From Planctomycetaceae bacterium (lineage in GTDB: Bacteria > Planctomycetota > Planctomycetia > Pirellulales > Pirellulaceae): a stretch of DNA of 12,164 bases. A program made the translations under genes and the position numbers. The notes under the pieces are model-generated. The model was not told the origin of the DNA. It ran no database searches and was given only the letters and a program-made list of their open reading frames with translations. Of the stretch, positions 1-7,419 are shown in pieces; position 1 is the stretch's first letter, and the number at the start of each line of letters is the position of its first letter. The stretch lies in contig PKCQ01000587.1 in assembly GCA_002862265.1 (NCBI GenBank), forward strand, positions 1-12,164, written 5' to 3'.

Positions 1-2
1 CT

Positions 3-1478
3 GAGATGGATGCGGAAACTCTATCCGTCAATCCGGAAGGCTTCCGTCAGCAGATTATCTCATCGGTAATCGCTGGAGCAAAAGGATTTCTGGTTCGCAC
101 CTTCCGCCCGCTTGATATCCAAGATGCATCCGACAGTGCTCAGATAGCTTCTCTGAATTTGATCCAAGAAGAACTGCAATTGTGGGGCCCATGGATCATT
201 GCGGGTCAAGCGATCCAATCGCCATCGATCAGTGACGCGGACTGGATTTCGTCAGCCTGGAGCATAGAAGACAGTATGCTGATCGTCGCCAAGAATGCGG
301 CGGAAGGAACACAAGTCGTACCGAAAGGAACCATGCAGAAACCGCTGGAGTTTGTGTTTCCTGTCGTCAAACAGGGACAAAGCGTTTTTCGGCTCACGAC
401 GGGAAAACTTGAACGTCTTGAGATACAACCTGGGGCAAACGGAATGAAGTGGCCGGTTTACAAGCCAGCCGCAATCGAGAGTTTTCTTGTATCCTCCAGC
501 CCGATTGTGATTCAGTTCGTACAACGGCACTTGAGCATGGGGCTTGATCGACGAGCGGCAGACCAGCTGGAGGTGGCGACCTATGAGATGGCGCTCGCCG
601 GTAATATTCTGAATGCTCGCTTTCACGAACGAAATGCTGTATCGGAGCTATCATTGAATCATGTACGTCGTCTCAACCAGGCACAGCAGCTGATCGACTC
701 GAGCGTACGAGCCATGCGAGCTAAACAACTACTCGCCTCGATTAACTTGACCCTCGAAGCTCAAGACGCTGTGCATGCTGTGTTGCATGAGACTTATCAT
801 GATGCGCGAGCCGCCATTGCATCGCCACAATCAAGTCCTCTGATAGCGACTCCAGCCGCATTCGGGCTGCACTGGCAGATTGCCGATGCATGCAAACGTT
901 CTTCCTGGCAAAACCAAAGGTTACCTGGCAGCGATTTCGTGAACTTGCGGAGTATGCTGGATGCAGGGTGGTCGCAGCAACGACGCCTAGAGGAACAGGC
1001 TGATTTGCGAGTCGAACTAGTTCCGACGGCTAAGCCATCGATGGGCGGGCTACGGCTGGCAGCCTACGCTAAGGAGGTAGCCGAGCCTCTGAAGGGTGGT
1101 TTCGAGGGAGCGTCACTGCGAGTCCGCAGTGCGGGAGTCCAAGTTAGAGCGGGGCAGCTGTTACGGATCACGGGCACCGCTTCCGTAGTATCCGGTACAG
1201 ATCAACGAGGCACAGGCTTGCTAATCTACGACAACCAAGTGGGGCCAAGCTTAGGGCAGCTTGTTCATGGCGAGGATGGTGAGAAATTACCGGTCGAGCT
1301 CTACCGCTTTGCAGTCGAGGACGGAGAGTTTCGTATACTGGCCGAGTGCCGCGGTGAATGCGACATCGTGTTGGAGGACCTCAGAGTGGATGTGATCCAG
1401 CCAGCCACCAATCGCCAAAGCTATTTGACTTCACCTTTGCAATCACCTGAACCGCGCACTACCAACGAACTCCCATGA
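3..1478 (+). CDS. C-terminal part of an unrecognised large protein (5' partial)
   Basis: The reading frame is open to the window edge, so the ATG at 6 is probably internal and the gene starts upstream. About 491 codons are visible. I do not recognise the family. Residues 11-40 (counted from the ATG at 6) read like the last strand and helix of a TIM-barrel-type domain, with the motif VIAGAKGFLVRTFRPLD. Residues 55-175 look beta-rich. Residues 180-270 are helical and Arg/Glu/Ala-rich. Residues 365-475 are again beta-rich, like a carbohydrate-binding or jelly-roll domain (VRAGQLLRITGTASV, then GEFRILAECRGECDIVLEDL). This makes a secreted or envelope multidomain protein, possibly glycoside-hydrolase-like, conceivable but unproven. 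Its stop codon overlaps the start of the glycerate kinase gene (ATGA), which suggests co-transcription and translational coupling. Confidence is high that it is coding and low on function. Confidence 0.8.
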   Translation, partial: EMDAETLSVNPEGFRQQIISSVIAGAKGFLVRTFRPLDIQDASDSAQIASLNLIQEELQLWGPWIIAGQAIQSPSISDADWISSAWSIEDSMLIVAKNAAEGTQVVPKGTMQKPLEFVFPVVKQGQSVFRLTTGKLERLEIQPGANGMKWPVYKPAAIESFLVSSSPIVIQFVQRHLSMGLDRRAADQLEVATYEMALAGNILNARFHERNAVSELSLNHVRRLNQAQQLIDSSVRAMRAKQLLASINLTLEAQDAVHAVLHETYHDARAAIASPQSSPLIATPAAFGLHWQIADACKRSSWQNQRLPGSDFVNLRSMLDAGWSQQRRLEEQADLRVELVPTAKPSMGGLRLAAYAKEVAEPLKGGFEGASLRVRSAGVQVRAGQLLRITGTASVVSGTDQRGTGLLIYDNQVGPSLGQLVHGEDGEKLPVELYRFAVEDGEFRILAECRGECDIVLEDLRVDVIQPATNRQSYLTSPLQSPEPRTTNELP

Positions 1479-2854
1479 GCCCAGCCCCTGTCCCCCAGCT
1501 TCCTCAGGCTACCCGCGACGCTTTAGAGATCTGGCGGGCGGGTGTCTCGGCCGTTCAACCTCGGCAGTTGATCGCCAAGCAAATAAGTGTCTCGCCCAAA
1601 GGTATTGAGGCGGCAGGACAGACGATTCCTCTAGCAGGAGTCAGCCGGCTCGTCGTCGTTGGAGCAGGCAAGGCATCGGCTGCCATGGCGGTCGCGTTTG
1701 AAAACGAGATTTTGCCACAAATCAAAGCTCAGTACGGCCACGTGGGATGCGAAGGCTGGATGAACTGTCCAGAGGGTAGCTTCCAAGAATACAACACCAA
1801 GTTCATCAAGCTGTTCGCAGCAAGACCCGCTGGTGTCAACTTGCCGACTGAGAAGGCGGTCGATGGTACGCAGCGAATCTTAGAATTGGTTAGTGAATGT
1901 GGCGACGAGGATCTGGTACTCTGCTTGCTCTCTGGTGGCGGCTCCGCTTTGCTGACCGCTCCAGCAGTTGGACTCGCGCTTAGTGACAAGCAAGCCGTTT
2001 CGAAGCAGGTCGCCGCAGCTGGTGGCAATATCGAACAGCTGAATGCAGTCCGTCGAGTACTAAGCAAGGTCAAGGCTGGCGGATTGGCGCGAGCTTGCCG
2101 AGCCCCAAGACTCGCCACCTTAGTGGTATCTGATGTTCTAGGCGACCCGCTAGAAACAATCGCATCTGGCCCCACCTGGATTGCTACTACCCCGAGTAAC
2201 GACGATGCCTTACAAGTGCTCGCGGTGCTCGGTCTAGAAGAGCACGATGATCTCAAGAACGTTGTCGAATTCCTTCGATCCAGCGAAGGAAGGAAGGCCA
2301 AACAGAACGTCAATTGTGAAATTCAACATATTATTTTGGGCAACAATGCGTTGGCTGTTGCAGCTGCGGAAGACAAAGCCCGGGAATTGGGATACAGCAC
2401 GACTGCTGAATCTGCAGCGGCTTGCGAAGGCGACGTGAGTGTTATCGCAAAGAGAGCTGCCGAGCGCTGCAAAAACCTAATAAACGAACGGGGAAAGCAG
2501 TGCTGGATTAGCGGCGGTGAGCCAACAGTGCAACTACCAAAGCACCCAGGCAAAGGCGGAAGGAATCAACAATTGTGCCTGGAGTTGGTGTGTGACCTTC
2601 ATTTGCCTGAAGACTTTGAAGCAGAGTTTGCGTTTGCCAGCGGCGGAACAGACGGCGAGGATGGACCAACCGACGCTGCCGGGGCGTACTTGGATAGAAC
2701 GACATGGACCAAGATGACCGAACAGGGATTGTCGGCAGAGCCGTATTTGGAGTCAGCGAATGCGTACGAGTTCTTTGCTCAGACAGAACAGTTGTTGATC
2801 ACTGGAGCAACGGGAACGAATGTATGTGATCTACGCGTGGCGTTGGTTCGGTGA
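1475..2854 (+). CDS. Glycerate 2-kinase, class II (MOFRL family)
   Basis: A 459-residue enzyme expected to phosphorylate D-glycerate to 2-phosphoglycerate with ATP in the cytoplasm, feeding glyoxylate, serine or sugar-acid carbon into lower glycolysis. Family hallmarks are in order: VVGAGKAS (61-68), LCLLSGGGSALL (149-160), the NAVRRVLSKVKAGGLA segment (190-205), VVSDVLGDPLETIASGPT (217-234), then the C-terminal MOFRL domain with ISGGEPTV (345-352), GGRNQQ (361-366), GTDGEDGPTDAAGA (391-404) and TGTNVCDLRV (446-455). The length fits the family, which is about 420-460 residues. The start ATG lies inside the stop of the preceding gene (4-bp overlap) with no obvious Shine-Dalgarno, so translation probably depends on the upstream gene. 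No key motif is missing. Class II glycerate kinases are sometimes misnamed hydroxypyruvate reductase; the motifs here are those of the kinase. Confidence 0.93.
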   Translation: MSPAPVPQLPQATRDALEIWRAGVSAVQPRQLIAKQISVSPKGIEAAGQTIPLAGVSRLVVVGAGKASAAMAVAFENEILPQIKAQYGHVGCEGWMNCPEGSFQEYNTKFIKLFAARPAGVNLPTEKAVDGTQRILELVSECGDEDLVLCLLSGGGSALLTAPAVGLALSDKQAVSKQVAAAGGNIEQLNAVRRVLSKVKAGGLARACRAPRLATLVVSDVLGDPLETIASGPTWIATTPSNDDALQVLAVLGLEEHDDLKNVVEFLRSSEGRKAKQNVNCEIQHIILGNNALAVAAAEDKARELGYSTTAESAAACEGDVSVIAKRAAERCKNLINERGKQCWISGGEPTVQLPKHPGKGGRNQQLCLELVCDLHLPEDFEAEFAFASGGTDGEDGPTDAAGAYLDRTTWTKMTEQGLSAEPYLESANAYEFFAQTEQLLITGATGTNVCDLRVALVR

Positions 2855-2901
2855 GAGGTTGTCGCATGGGCAAACAAATAGTTGGTGGTCCTATAACTTC
2901 A

Positions 2902-2925
2902 TAGCCCGACGCGTAAGCGAGGCTA
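2902..2925. repeat. GNRA-loop hairpin, candidate dispersed intergenic repeat
   Basis: The segment folds as an outer stem TAGCC/GGCTA (2902-2906 with 2921-2925), a small internal loop (CGA against A), and an inner stem CGC/GCG closed by the tetraloop GTAA. It lies in the spacer between the convergent glycerate kinase and secreted-protein genes, 47 bp after the kinase stop. The core CCCGACGCGTAAGCGAGG resembles a short repeat I associate from memory with Pirellulaceae intergenic regions. Only one copy is in this window, so the repeat status is recall and not something seen here. It could aid transcription termination, mRNA 3'-end stability, or be a small palindromic element. Confidence 0.5.
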
Positions 2926-2972
2926 AGAACCTAGTGCCTTAAGCTCTGCATGCGTTTCCCCGCTTATGTTTT

Positions 2973-2992
2973 GGTCTGAGATGATTCAGACC
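2973..2992. terminator. Stem-loop between convergent genes, possible terminator
   Basis: A perfect 7-bp inverted repeat, GGTCTGA and TCAGACC, surrounds a 6-nt loop (GATGAT). It sits 12 bp beyond the stop of the minus-strand gene ending at 3004 and about 120 bp beyond the plus-strand kinase stop, where termination from both sides is expected. No U-run follows the stem on either strand: the plus side continues TCAAACCC and the minus side AAAACAT. It is therefore not a classical intrinsic terminator. Confidence 0.4.
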
Positions 2993-3003
2993 TCAAACCC
3001 AAA

Positions 3004-3591
3004 CTACTTGAAGCTTGGCATGCCTTGGCTGAGAAAATCGCCGACGTCGTTGAACTGTTGCTCCGGCGGCTCAGGATCGTAAGGCAACAGGTAGTGCCAG
3101 AGAGGTTTCTTAACCGGCTTGTTCATATCCTGCGGTCGATACCCCTGCGTGGCTAGCAAGAATCCTGGCGACGGCTCAGCCTTCGAGTAGCCGTCAAATG
3201 GATTCAGAAAATCGACCGCCTTCACGAAGGCCTGTTTCGACTTTGTCGCTGTGTAAACAAATGGCTTCTTGATGTACCCGAGTGGCTTCATCGGACTGAA
3301 CCAACTGCTCGAGGATTTGACGGTGCTAGTAGCAGGCGCTGGCTCCGTCGCACTCTCAGTGACGACGGACGCACTGGCTACAGCAGAACCACCGCTTTTG
3401 AAGGGATTCAAGCTCGAAAGCTTCGGTAACTTGAAGAACGGCTCCTTTTTGCCACCATCGAAGAACGTACTCGTTCTTTCGCCAGAGGTACCGTCATCAG
3501 CTCTGTCAAAGCCGAATTGAGCCCTCGAGTCCCTGGCACTCCCTGTAGAGATTGCCATGACTAGGATCAGTGCAACGATTCGTCGGTACAT
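3004..3591 (-). CDS. Small exported protein of unknown function
   Basis: A 195-residue protein with a clear N-terminal signal peptide: basic MYRR, hydrophobic IVALILVMAI, then a polar stretch ending near residue 24 (SRA before QFG). The mature part is low in predicted secondary structure and rich in Lys, Pro, Phe and Ser. It has recurring short modules: LNPF occurs twice (about 61 and 128), and KLPKL, KPLGYIKKPF and KPLWHYLLPYDPEPPEQQF are also present. A Ser/Thr/Ala-rich linker occupies about 70-96. I do not recognise a domain; proteins of this style are common in planctomycetes. The ATG start is backed by AAAGGA at 3600-3605, 8 nt upstream on this strand. It lies 57 bp downstream of aspS in the same direction, so it may be read through from aspS, although a hairpin stands between them. 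Confidence 0.8.
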   Translation of the reverse strand: MYRRIVALILVMAISTGSARDSRAQFGFDRADDGTSGERTSTFFDGGKKEPFFKLPKLSSLNPFKSGGSAVASASVVTESATEPAPATSTVKSSSSWFSPMKPLGYIKKPFVYTATKSKQAFVKAVDFLNPFDGYSKAEPSPGFLLATQGYRPQDMNKPVKKPLWHYLLPYDPEPPEQQFNDVGDFLSQGMPSFK

Positions 3592-3630
3592 ATTGTCAAT
3601 CCTTTGCTATCGAAGGTTATCTTCCCTGAT

Positions 3631-3647
3631 GACCTTGGAGAAAGGTC
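3631..3647 (-). other. Stem-loop between aspS and the downstream gene
   Basis: The inverted repeat GACCTT and AAGGTC (6 bp, 5-nt loop) begins directly after the aspS stop codon and ends about 25 bp before the Shine-Dalgarno of the next gene. There is no U-run after the stem. It may act as a weak terminator, a processing site or a 3'-end stabiliser that separates expression of aspS from the small exported protein. Confidence 0.35.
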
Positions 3648-3648
3648 T

Positions 3649-5430
3649 CTAACTTTTCTGTGGTGGCGTTTCCACTTGAATGTGTAACTCATGCAGCTGC
3701 TTCCCTTCCACTTCGCCAGGAGCTTGTGTCATCAAGTCCATCGCGCGTTGTGTCTTCGGAAACGCTATGCAATCGCGGATGTTGTCTAGACCACCGAACA
3801 ACATCACGATTCGGTCAATTCCTAGAGCGATTCCGCCGTGCGGCGGCGCACCGTACTGGAGTGCGTCGAGTAAGAACCCGAATCGATCTTGCGCCATCTC
3901 GGGAGAAAGTGCCAGTAAGTCAAACACTTGCTGCTGAGTCTCAGCATCGTGAATTCGAATCGTCCCCCCACCGGCTTCATACCCGTTGATGACCAAGTCG
4001 TAGGCTATAGCACGAGCAGCTTCCGGATCTTCCTTAAGTCCCTCCAAGTCCTGTGAGCGTGGTGCGGTGAAAGGGTGGTGCATCGCCACGTAGCGATCTT
4101 CTTCCTCGTCCTTGTCGAACATCGGGAATTCCGTGACCCAGGAAAAGTGCATTGCCTTGGGATCGTAGAGTTCCAACTCAGCACCAAGAGACTTGCGCAA
4201 GCCGTTCAGTCCCTTGGAAGTGACTTCCCAAGTATCCGCGAGGAGAAGAATCAGATCACCAGGCTCCGTTGAAAACTTCTCTTGGAATCCAGCAATCACT
4301 TCAGGTTCAACATTCTTACTTATTGGTGACCAAAGCGAACCATCTTCTTCAACTCGAAACCAGGCAAGACCCTTCGCACCAAAGTCGTTCTTCACAAACT
4401 CGGTTAGCTCGTCAATTCGCTTGCGTGAAAAATCGGCGGCTCGCTTCTCGATCTTGATACCGCGTACAAATCCACCGTTATCGACGGCGCCTCGGAAGAC
4501 GCGAAACGCAGTCTGAGCCGCTAAATCACTGCAATCAACAATTTGCATACCGAATCTCAGATCTGGAGCGTCCGTTCCGTAGAGTCGTTCGGCCTCGTCG
4601 TAGGTCATGCGGGGCAGAGGAGTCTCAAGCTCGATGCCTAGAAACTCCTTGGCCATTTTGACCATCAGGCCATCGATCATTCCGATCACATCGTTTTGTT
4701 CAACGAAAGTCATCTCCATGTCAAGCTGCGTGAACTCTGGCTGGCGGTCAGCACGCAAGTCCTCATCGCGGAAACAGCGGGCGACTTGAATGTAGCGATC
4801 GTAGCCAGCGACCATTAAAATCTGTTTGTACAGCTGCGGGGACTGTGGCAATGCGAAGAACTGGCCCCAGTGCACGCGACTTGGCACGAGGTAGTCGCGG
4901 GCGCCTTCGGGTGTGCTGCGTCCCAGAATGGGAGTCTCAACGTCGATGAATTGGTTGTCTGCAAAATAGTCGCGCATACTCTTGATGATTTGACTTCTCA
5001 GCACCAGCGTGTCGCGCATCGTCTCGCGCCGTAGGTCGATAAAGCGATGCTTCAGTCGCAAGTCCTCGGATGGTAATTCTTCTTGGTTGGGGAAGAAGGG
5101 AGGTGTCTTGCTTTTGTTCAACAAAACGACTTCGGAGGCTCGAACTTCAATCTCGCCCGTCGCCAGCTTCGAGTTGACTTTACCTTCGAGTCGAGGCGCT
5201 ACCTTGCCGACAAATTTGACGACATCTTCACCGCGCAGATCCTTGGCGAGCTGCAAAGCAGCTTCGCCACTGTCGGGATTGATCACGACCTGGGTTTTAC
5301 CGTAGCGATCTCGCAAATCCAGAAAGATCGTGCCGCCATGGTCGCGTGACTTATCGACCCAGCCACAAATCGTGACAATCTCGTCGATGTTTGTGCTTCG
5401 CAGTTCGCCGCAGGTGTGTGTGCGTAACAA
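3649..5430 (-). CDS. aspS: Aspartyl-tRNA synthetase, probably non-discriminating
   Basis: A class II synthetase that charges tRNA-Asp in the cytoplasm. Positions below are counted from the upstream GTG at 5481. An OB-fold anticodon-binding domain occupies about 18-125. Motif 1 is FIDVETPILGRSTPEGARDY (178-197). The aspartate and ATP region is QSPQLYKQ (213-220) and motif 2 FRDEDLRADRQPEFTQLD (237-254). The bacterial GAD insertion spans about 300-420, and motif 3 is GIALGIDR (550-557). The length is normal for bacterial AspRS. His48 (RDHGG) and Gly100 (LEGKVN) match the residues of non-discriminating AspRS that also charges tRNA-Asn; Asp-tRNA-Asn is then amidated by GatCAB. I chose the TTG at 5430 because translation then begins MLRTHTCGEL, the usual N-terminus of the family, and AAGGA lies 8 nt upstream. 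An in-frame GTG at 5481 would add 17 Pro/Asn-rich residues and has only a poorly spaced GAGG. Confidence 0.95.
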   Translation of the reverse strand: MLRTHTCGELRSTNIDEIVTICGWVDKSRDHGGTIFLDLRDRYGKTQVVINPDSGEAALQLAKDLRGEDVVKFVGKVAPRLEGKVNSKLATGEIEVRASEVVLLNKSKTPPFFPNQEELPSEDLRLKHRFIDLRRETMRDTLVLRSQIIKSMRDYFADNQFIDVETPILGRSTPEGARDYLVPSRVHWGQFFALPQSPQLYKQILMVAGYDRYIQVARCFRDEDLRADRQPEFTQLDMEMTFVEQNDVIGMIDGLMVKMAKEFLGIELETPLPRMTYDEAERLYGTDAPDLRFGMQIVDCSDLAAQTAFRVFRGAVDNGGFVRGIKIEKRAADFSRKRIDELTEFVKNDFGAKGLAWFRVEEDGSLWSPISKNVEPEVIAGFQEKFSTEPGDLILLLADTWEVTSKGLNGLRKSLGAELELYDPKAMHFSWVTEFPMFDKDEEEDRYVAMHHPFTAPRSQDLEGLKEDPEAARAIAYDLVINGYEAGGGTIRIHDAETQQQVFDLLALSPEMAQDRFGFLLDALQYGAPPHGGIALGIDRIVMLFGGLDNIRDCIAFPKTQRAMDLMTQAPGEVEGKQLHELHIQVETPPQKS

Positions 5431-5438
5431 AGCTATAT

Positions 5439-5443
5439 TCCTT
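5439..5443 (-). promoter_or_regulatory. Ribosome binding site deciding the aspS start
   Basis: AAGGA on the minus strand is followed by 8 nt (ATATAGCT) and then TTG at 5430-5428. The spacing is ideal, and the resulting N-terminus matches AspRS homologues better than the longer GTG form. Confidence 0.6.
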
Positions 5444-5481
5444 GGTTCGTTTGGGGGCAGGCTGTTGGGCTGTTTCTTCAC

Positions 5482-5635
5482 TCAATTGGGACAACCTCAA
5501 GGATCGACCTTTTCTGGAGAAGCTCAAATTTTAGTGCGGACCGCATTCCAGGCTACCACCGCAAAAATTTCGTTCAGGAGCTTTTGCCGGAGCAGTCGTG
5601 ATCAGGCTGATCCTGCCCTTGCATTCGGATTACTG
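5482..5635 (-). other. Spacer upstream of aspS with two small dyads
   Basis: These 154 bp separate the upstream same-strand gene from the longest aspS frame. I see no gene here. Two perfect short dyads are present: TGCGGACCGCA (5535-5545) and GATCAGGCTGATC (5600-5612). The second lies 24 bp past the upstream stop. No convincing -35/-10 pair was found. The dyads might be operator half-sites or chance; neither has a U-run like a terminator. Confidence 0.25.
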
Positions 5636-6922
5636 CTAAGATCCCGCCGTTGTCTTGCTCTGCCGATTGAATTCGTTTGGATCGAAAGCATCCCTCGATG
5701 ACCGATGCGGAATCGTTTTCGCCGGAGTTTTGTTGCCTGGCTGCAGCGTAGGCGTTTCGCCGAGTATCTGCCGTAATTGGCGATCGAGTGCGTCAATTTC
5801 ATTCATGAGAGGTACATCGCCACCCGGGAACTCCGATGCATTCACCTGCGGAACCGGCTTCAATCCGCTCGCTCCGGGTTGTACAGGAACAAGCTGACTG
5901 TTGGGTAGCAGAGGCTGTGGAACATAGCCCAGGGTTATGACTTGGTTGCCCGGATTCTCGTTTCGTGCCACGGCAGAGGAGACGGGATTCTGCACGAACT
6001 TCACCCAGTTCTCCAGCACGCGCACCAATTTCCTCTCTCTTACTTCGATTCCGGGTCGAGGCTGAATACCGTGAGCCTTGGTAGCTAGCTGCAACAAAGC
6101 TGAGTCCTTGGAATCGTCCGCTGCAACGAATCTCAGCACTGACTTCATATTCTTCTCAGTCAGTTGCCGGTGATCTTTTCGGCTTAGCTCAAGTAACTTG
6201 AAGTCATTCTTGCTGGCATAGCCATGACAAGCAGCCTGCGAGCAGCGGTTCATCAGAATCGGCTGAATGTGCTGTGCAAACTGTGCAGCGACGGCCGGGT
6301 TCCCGACTAGGCTTTCGTAGGAAACCCTCGCTAGTTTTGAGCGAGGATCGCTAGGTAGCAGTGTGGAATGCTTTGAGGCAGCCATTGCAGTTGCAGAACC
6401 GGAAGCCATTGGCGGTAGCCCCAGGTATTGGCGAAAGGCTGGTTCCGCCAACATTTTGTTCTTCAGATCGACCGCAAGCCTCTGAATGTGCGGTGAGTTC
6501 GGCTTCAACTTCTTTGCAGCCTGGTAGTGATCAGCGGCCGCGGATAATAGTGAGTTGGCGAGGCACCATTTGGCTAAAAGGTAGTGATCACCATAATAGC
6601 CGGGATGAATCTTTTTGAGTTTGAATTGATAAAGTCCTTTGAGATCCGGGGCGATGTGCTGCACTTGGGACAGTGGAAGAGTAACACTTGAGTTCTCAGC
6701 GATGGCGATGCGGATAGATTCGCCCCTCGGTTCGACGATTCCGCTTAGAACACGATCGGTTTTACTTAGAAGCACTGCTGCCGAGTAGCTTGCAGAATTT
6801 GACACAGAAGCGTCGGATGCCTTCTCGCTCGCTTGCTCCTGTGCGATGGCGACGAATTGGGGGACGAGCGCTAGCGTGACCAAAGTCATCCACATCCAAC
6901 GAATTGAATTTCTGCGCGGCAT
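5636..6922 (-). CDS. Exported protein with a C-x4-C-H heme site (planctomycete cytochrome-like)
   Basis: A protein of about 428 residues, expected in the periplasm. A longer frame opens at 7093, but the ATG at 6922 is preferred. It is preceded by AGGAGAGG with a 4-nt gap and starts a good signal peptide (MPRRNSIRWMWM, then TLVTLALVPQFVAIA, cleavage near residue 27). Residues about 50-100 form a small beta-rich segment (SGIVEPRGESIRIAI, then VTLPLSQVQHIAPDLKG). Residues about 105-155 look like a TPR-type helical hairpin (LAKWCLANSLLSAAADHYQA, then AAKKLKPNSP). The segment QHIQPILMNRCSQAACHG holds Cys227, Cys232 and His233, a C-x4-C-H site like those of planctomycete c-type cytochrome domains, where CxxCH is usual. 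The C-terminal 110 residues are Pro/Asn-rich and probably disordered. It may bind one covalent heme in electron transfer or envelope assembly; the exact role is unknown. It is divergent from the acylphosphatase gene and upstream of aspS. Confidence 0.82.
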   Translation of the reverse strand: MPRRNSIRWMWMTLVTLALVPQFVAIAQEQASEKASDASVSNSASYSAAVLLSKTDRVLSGIVEPRGESIRIAIAENSSVTLPLSQVQHIAPDLKGLYQFKLKKIHPGYYGDHYLLAKWCLANSLLSAAADHYQAAKKLKPNSPHIQRLAVDLKNKMLAEPAFRQYLGLPPMASGSATAMAASKHSTLLPSDPRSKLARVSYESLVGNPAVAAQFAQHIQPILMNRCSQAACHGYASKNDFKLLELSRKDHRQLTEKNMKSVLRFVAADDSKDSALLQLATKAHGIQPRPGIEVRERKLVRVLENWVKFVQNPVSSAVARNENPGNQVITLGYVPQPLLPNSQLVPVQPGASGLKPVPQVNASEFPGGDVPLMNEIDALDRQLRQILGETPTLQPGNKTPAKTIPHRSSRDAFDPNEFNRQSKTTAGS

Positions 6923-6926
6923 CACG

Positions 6927-6934
6927 CCTCTCCT
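6927..6934 (-). promoter_or_regulatory. Ribosome binding site fixing the start at 6922
   Basis: AGGAGAGG on the minus strand lies 4 nt before the ATG at 6922 (7 nt from the AGGAG core). Its strength, and the signal peptide that starts there, argue against the 57-residue upstream extension to 7093. Confidence 0.7.
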
Positions 6935-7123
6935 ATGCAATTCACTTGCGAATGGCACCTGAGTCGCCAGAATCTCGGCGCGCAGGTCTTCCGCTGGGCC
7001 AAATCCATTCAGGCCTTTCCAGGCCGACCGTACGAATTGTGTGAGGCCAATGTCAAGGTGGACAATAGCTACGTCCGCTACAATCGGCCCCATCCCTCAT
7101 TTTTTCCTTTTCAAAATCCCCTC

Positions 7124-7129
7124 AGGAGG
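7124..7129 (+). promoter_or_regulatory. Strong Shine-Dalgarno of acyP
   Basis: A consensus AGGAGG lies 8 nt before the ATG at 7138. It is the best ribosome binding site in the window, since several neighbouring genes have weak or no site. Confidence 0.75.
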
Positions 7130-7137
7130 CGACAGCG

Positions 7138-7419
7138 ATGGAGCGAGTTCAAGTGCGTTATGAAGGTCGTGTCCAGGGTGTTGGATTTCGTATCGCGACC
7201 CATGAAATTGCTGGCAAATTTGCCGTGACAGGCCAAGTTCGGAATCGAATTGATGGCAGCGTGGAGATGGTTGCTGAGGGAGCTTCGGAGGAACTGGTAG
7301 CGTTTTTGCGAGCTATTTCTGCAAAGTTCTCAAGCAACATTATCAATAAAACAGAGGATTGGCGGACGATTGAGCTATCCAGCTGCCAGTCATTCGATAT
7401 CGCCGCAACGAGCGATTGA
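7138..7419 (+). CDS. acyP: Acylphosphatase
   Basis: A 93-residue cytoplasmic enzyme that hydrolyses carboxyl-phosphate bonds of acylphosphates such as carbamoyl phosphate or 1,3-bisphosphoglycerate. The small alpha/beta fold is evident. The phosphate-binding loop GRVQGVGFR spans residues 10-18 with catalytic Arg18. The second signature GQVRNRIDGSVEMVAEG spans 32-48 with Asn36, the residue that positions the water. The length is typical (about 90-100). The C-terminus, from about residue 65, departs from the common ending (IEDWRTIEL instead of the usual F-x-I-x-Y). The start has a consensus Shine-Dalgarno. It is transcribed divergently from the heme-motif gene. The 269-bp gap to the downstream permease gene makes a shared operon possible but not shown. 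Confidence 0.93.
   Translation: MERVQVRYEGRVQGVGFRIATHEIAGKFAVTGQVRNRIDGSVEMVAEGASEELVAFLRAISAKFSSNIINKTEDWRTIELSSCQSFDIAATSD

Noticed and set aside
1729..2313. 194-codon minus-strand frame inside the glycerate kinase gene
   Set aside because: It is fully antisense to a gene with all family motifs, Ser/Pro/Thr-rich and without signals; a codon-bias shadow.
2973..2992. Classical rho-independent terminator
   Set aside because: The stem is good but no U-run follows on either strand, so it is listed only as a possible terminator.
5009..5701. Plus-strand frames across the aspS 5' region
   Set aside because: Antisense to the conserved AspRS anticodon-binding domain; no motifs or start signals.
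6923..7093. 57-codon N-terminal extension of the heme-motif protein
   Set aside because: It would bury the signal peptide inside the protein. The strong AGGAGAGG directly before the ATG at 6922 favours the shorter form.
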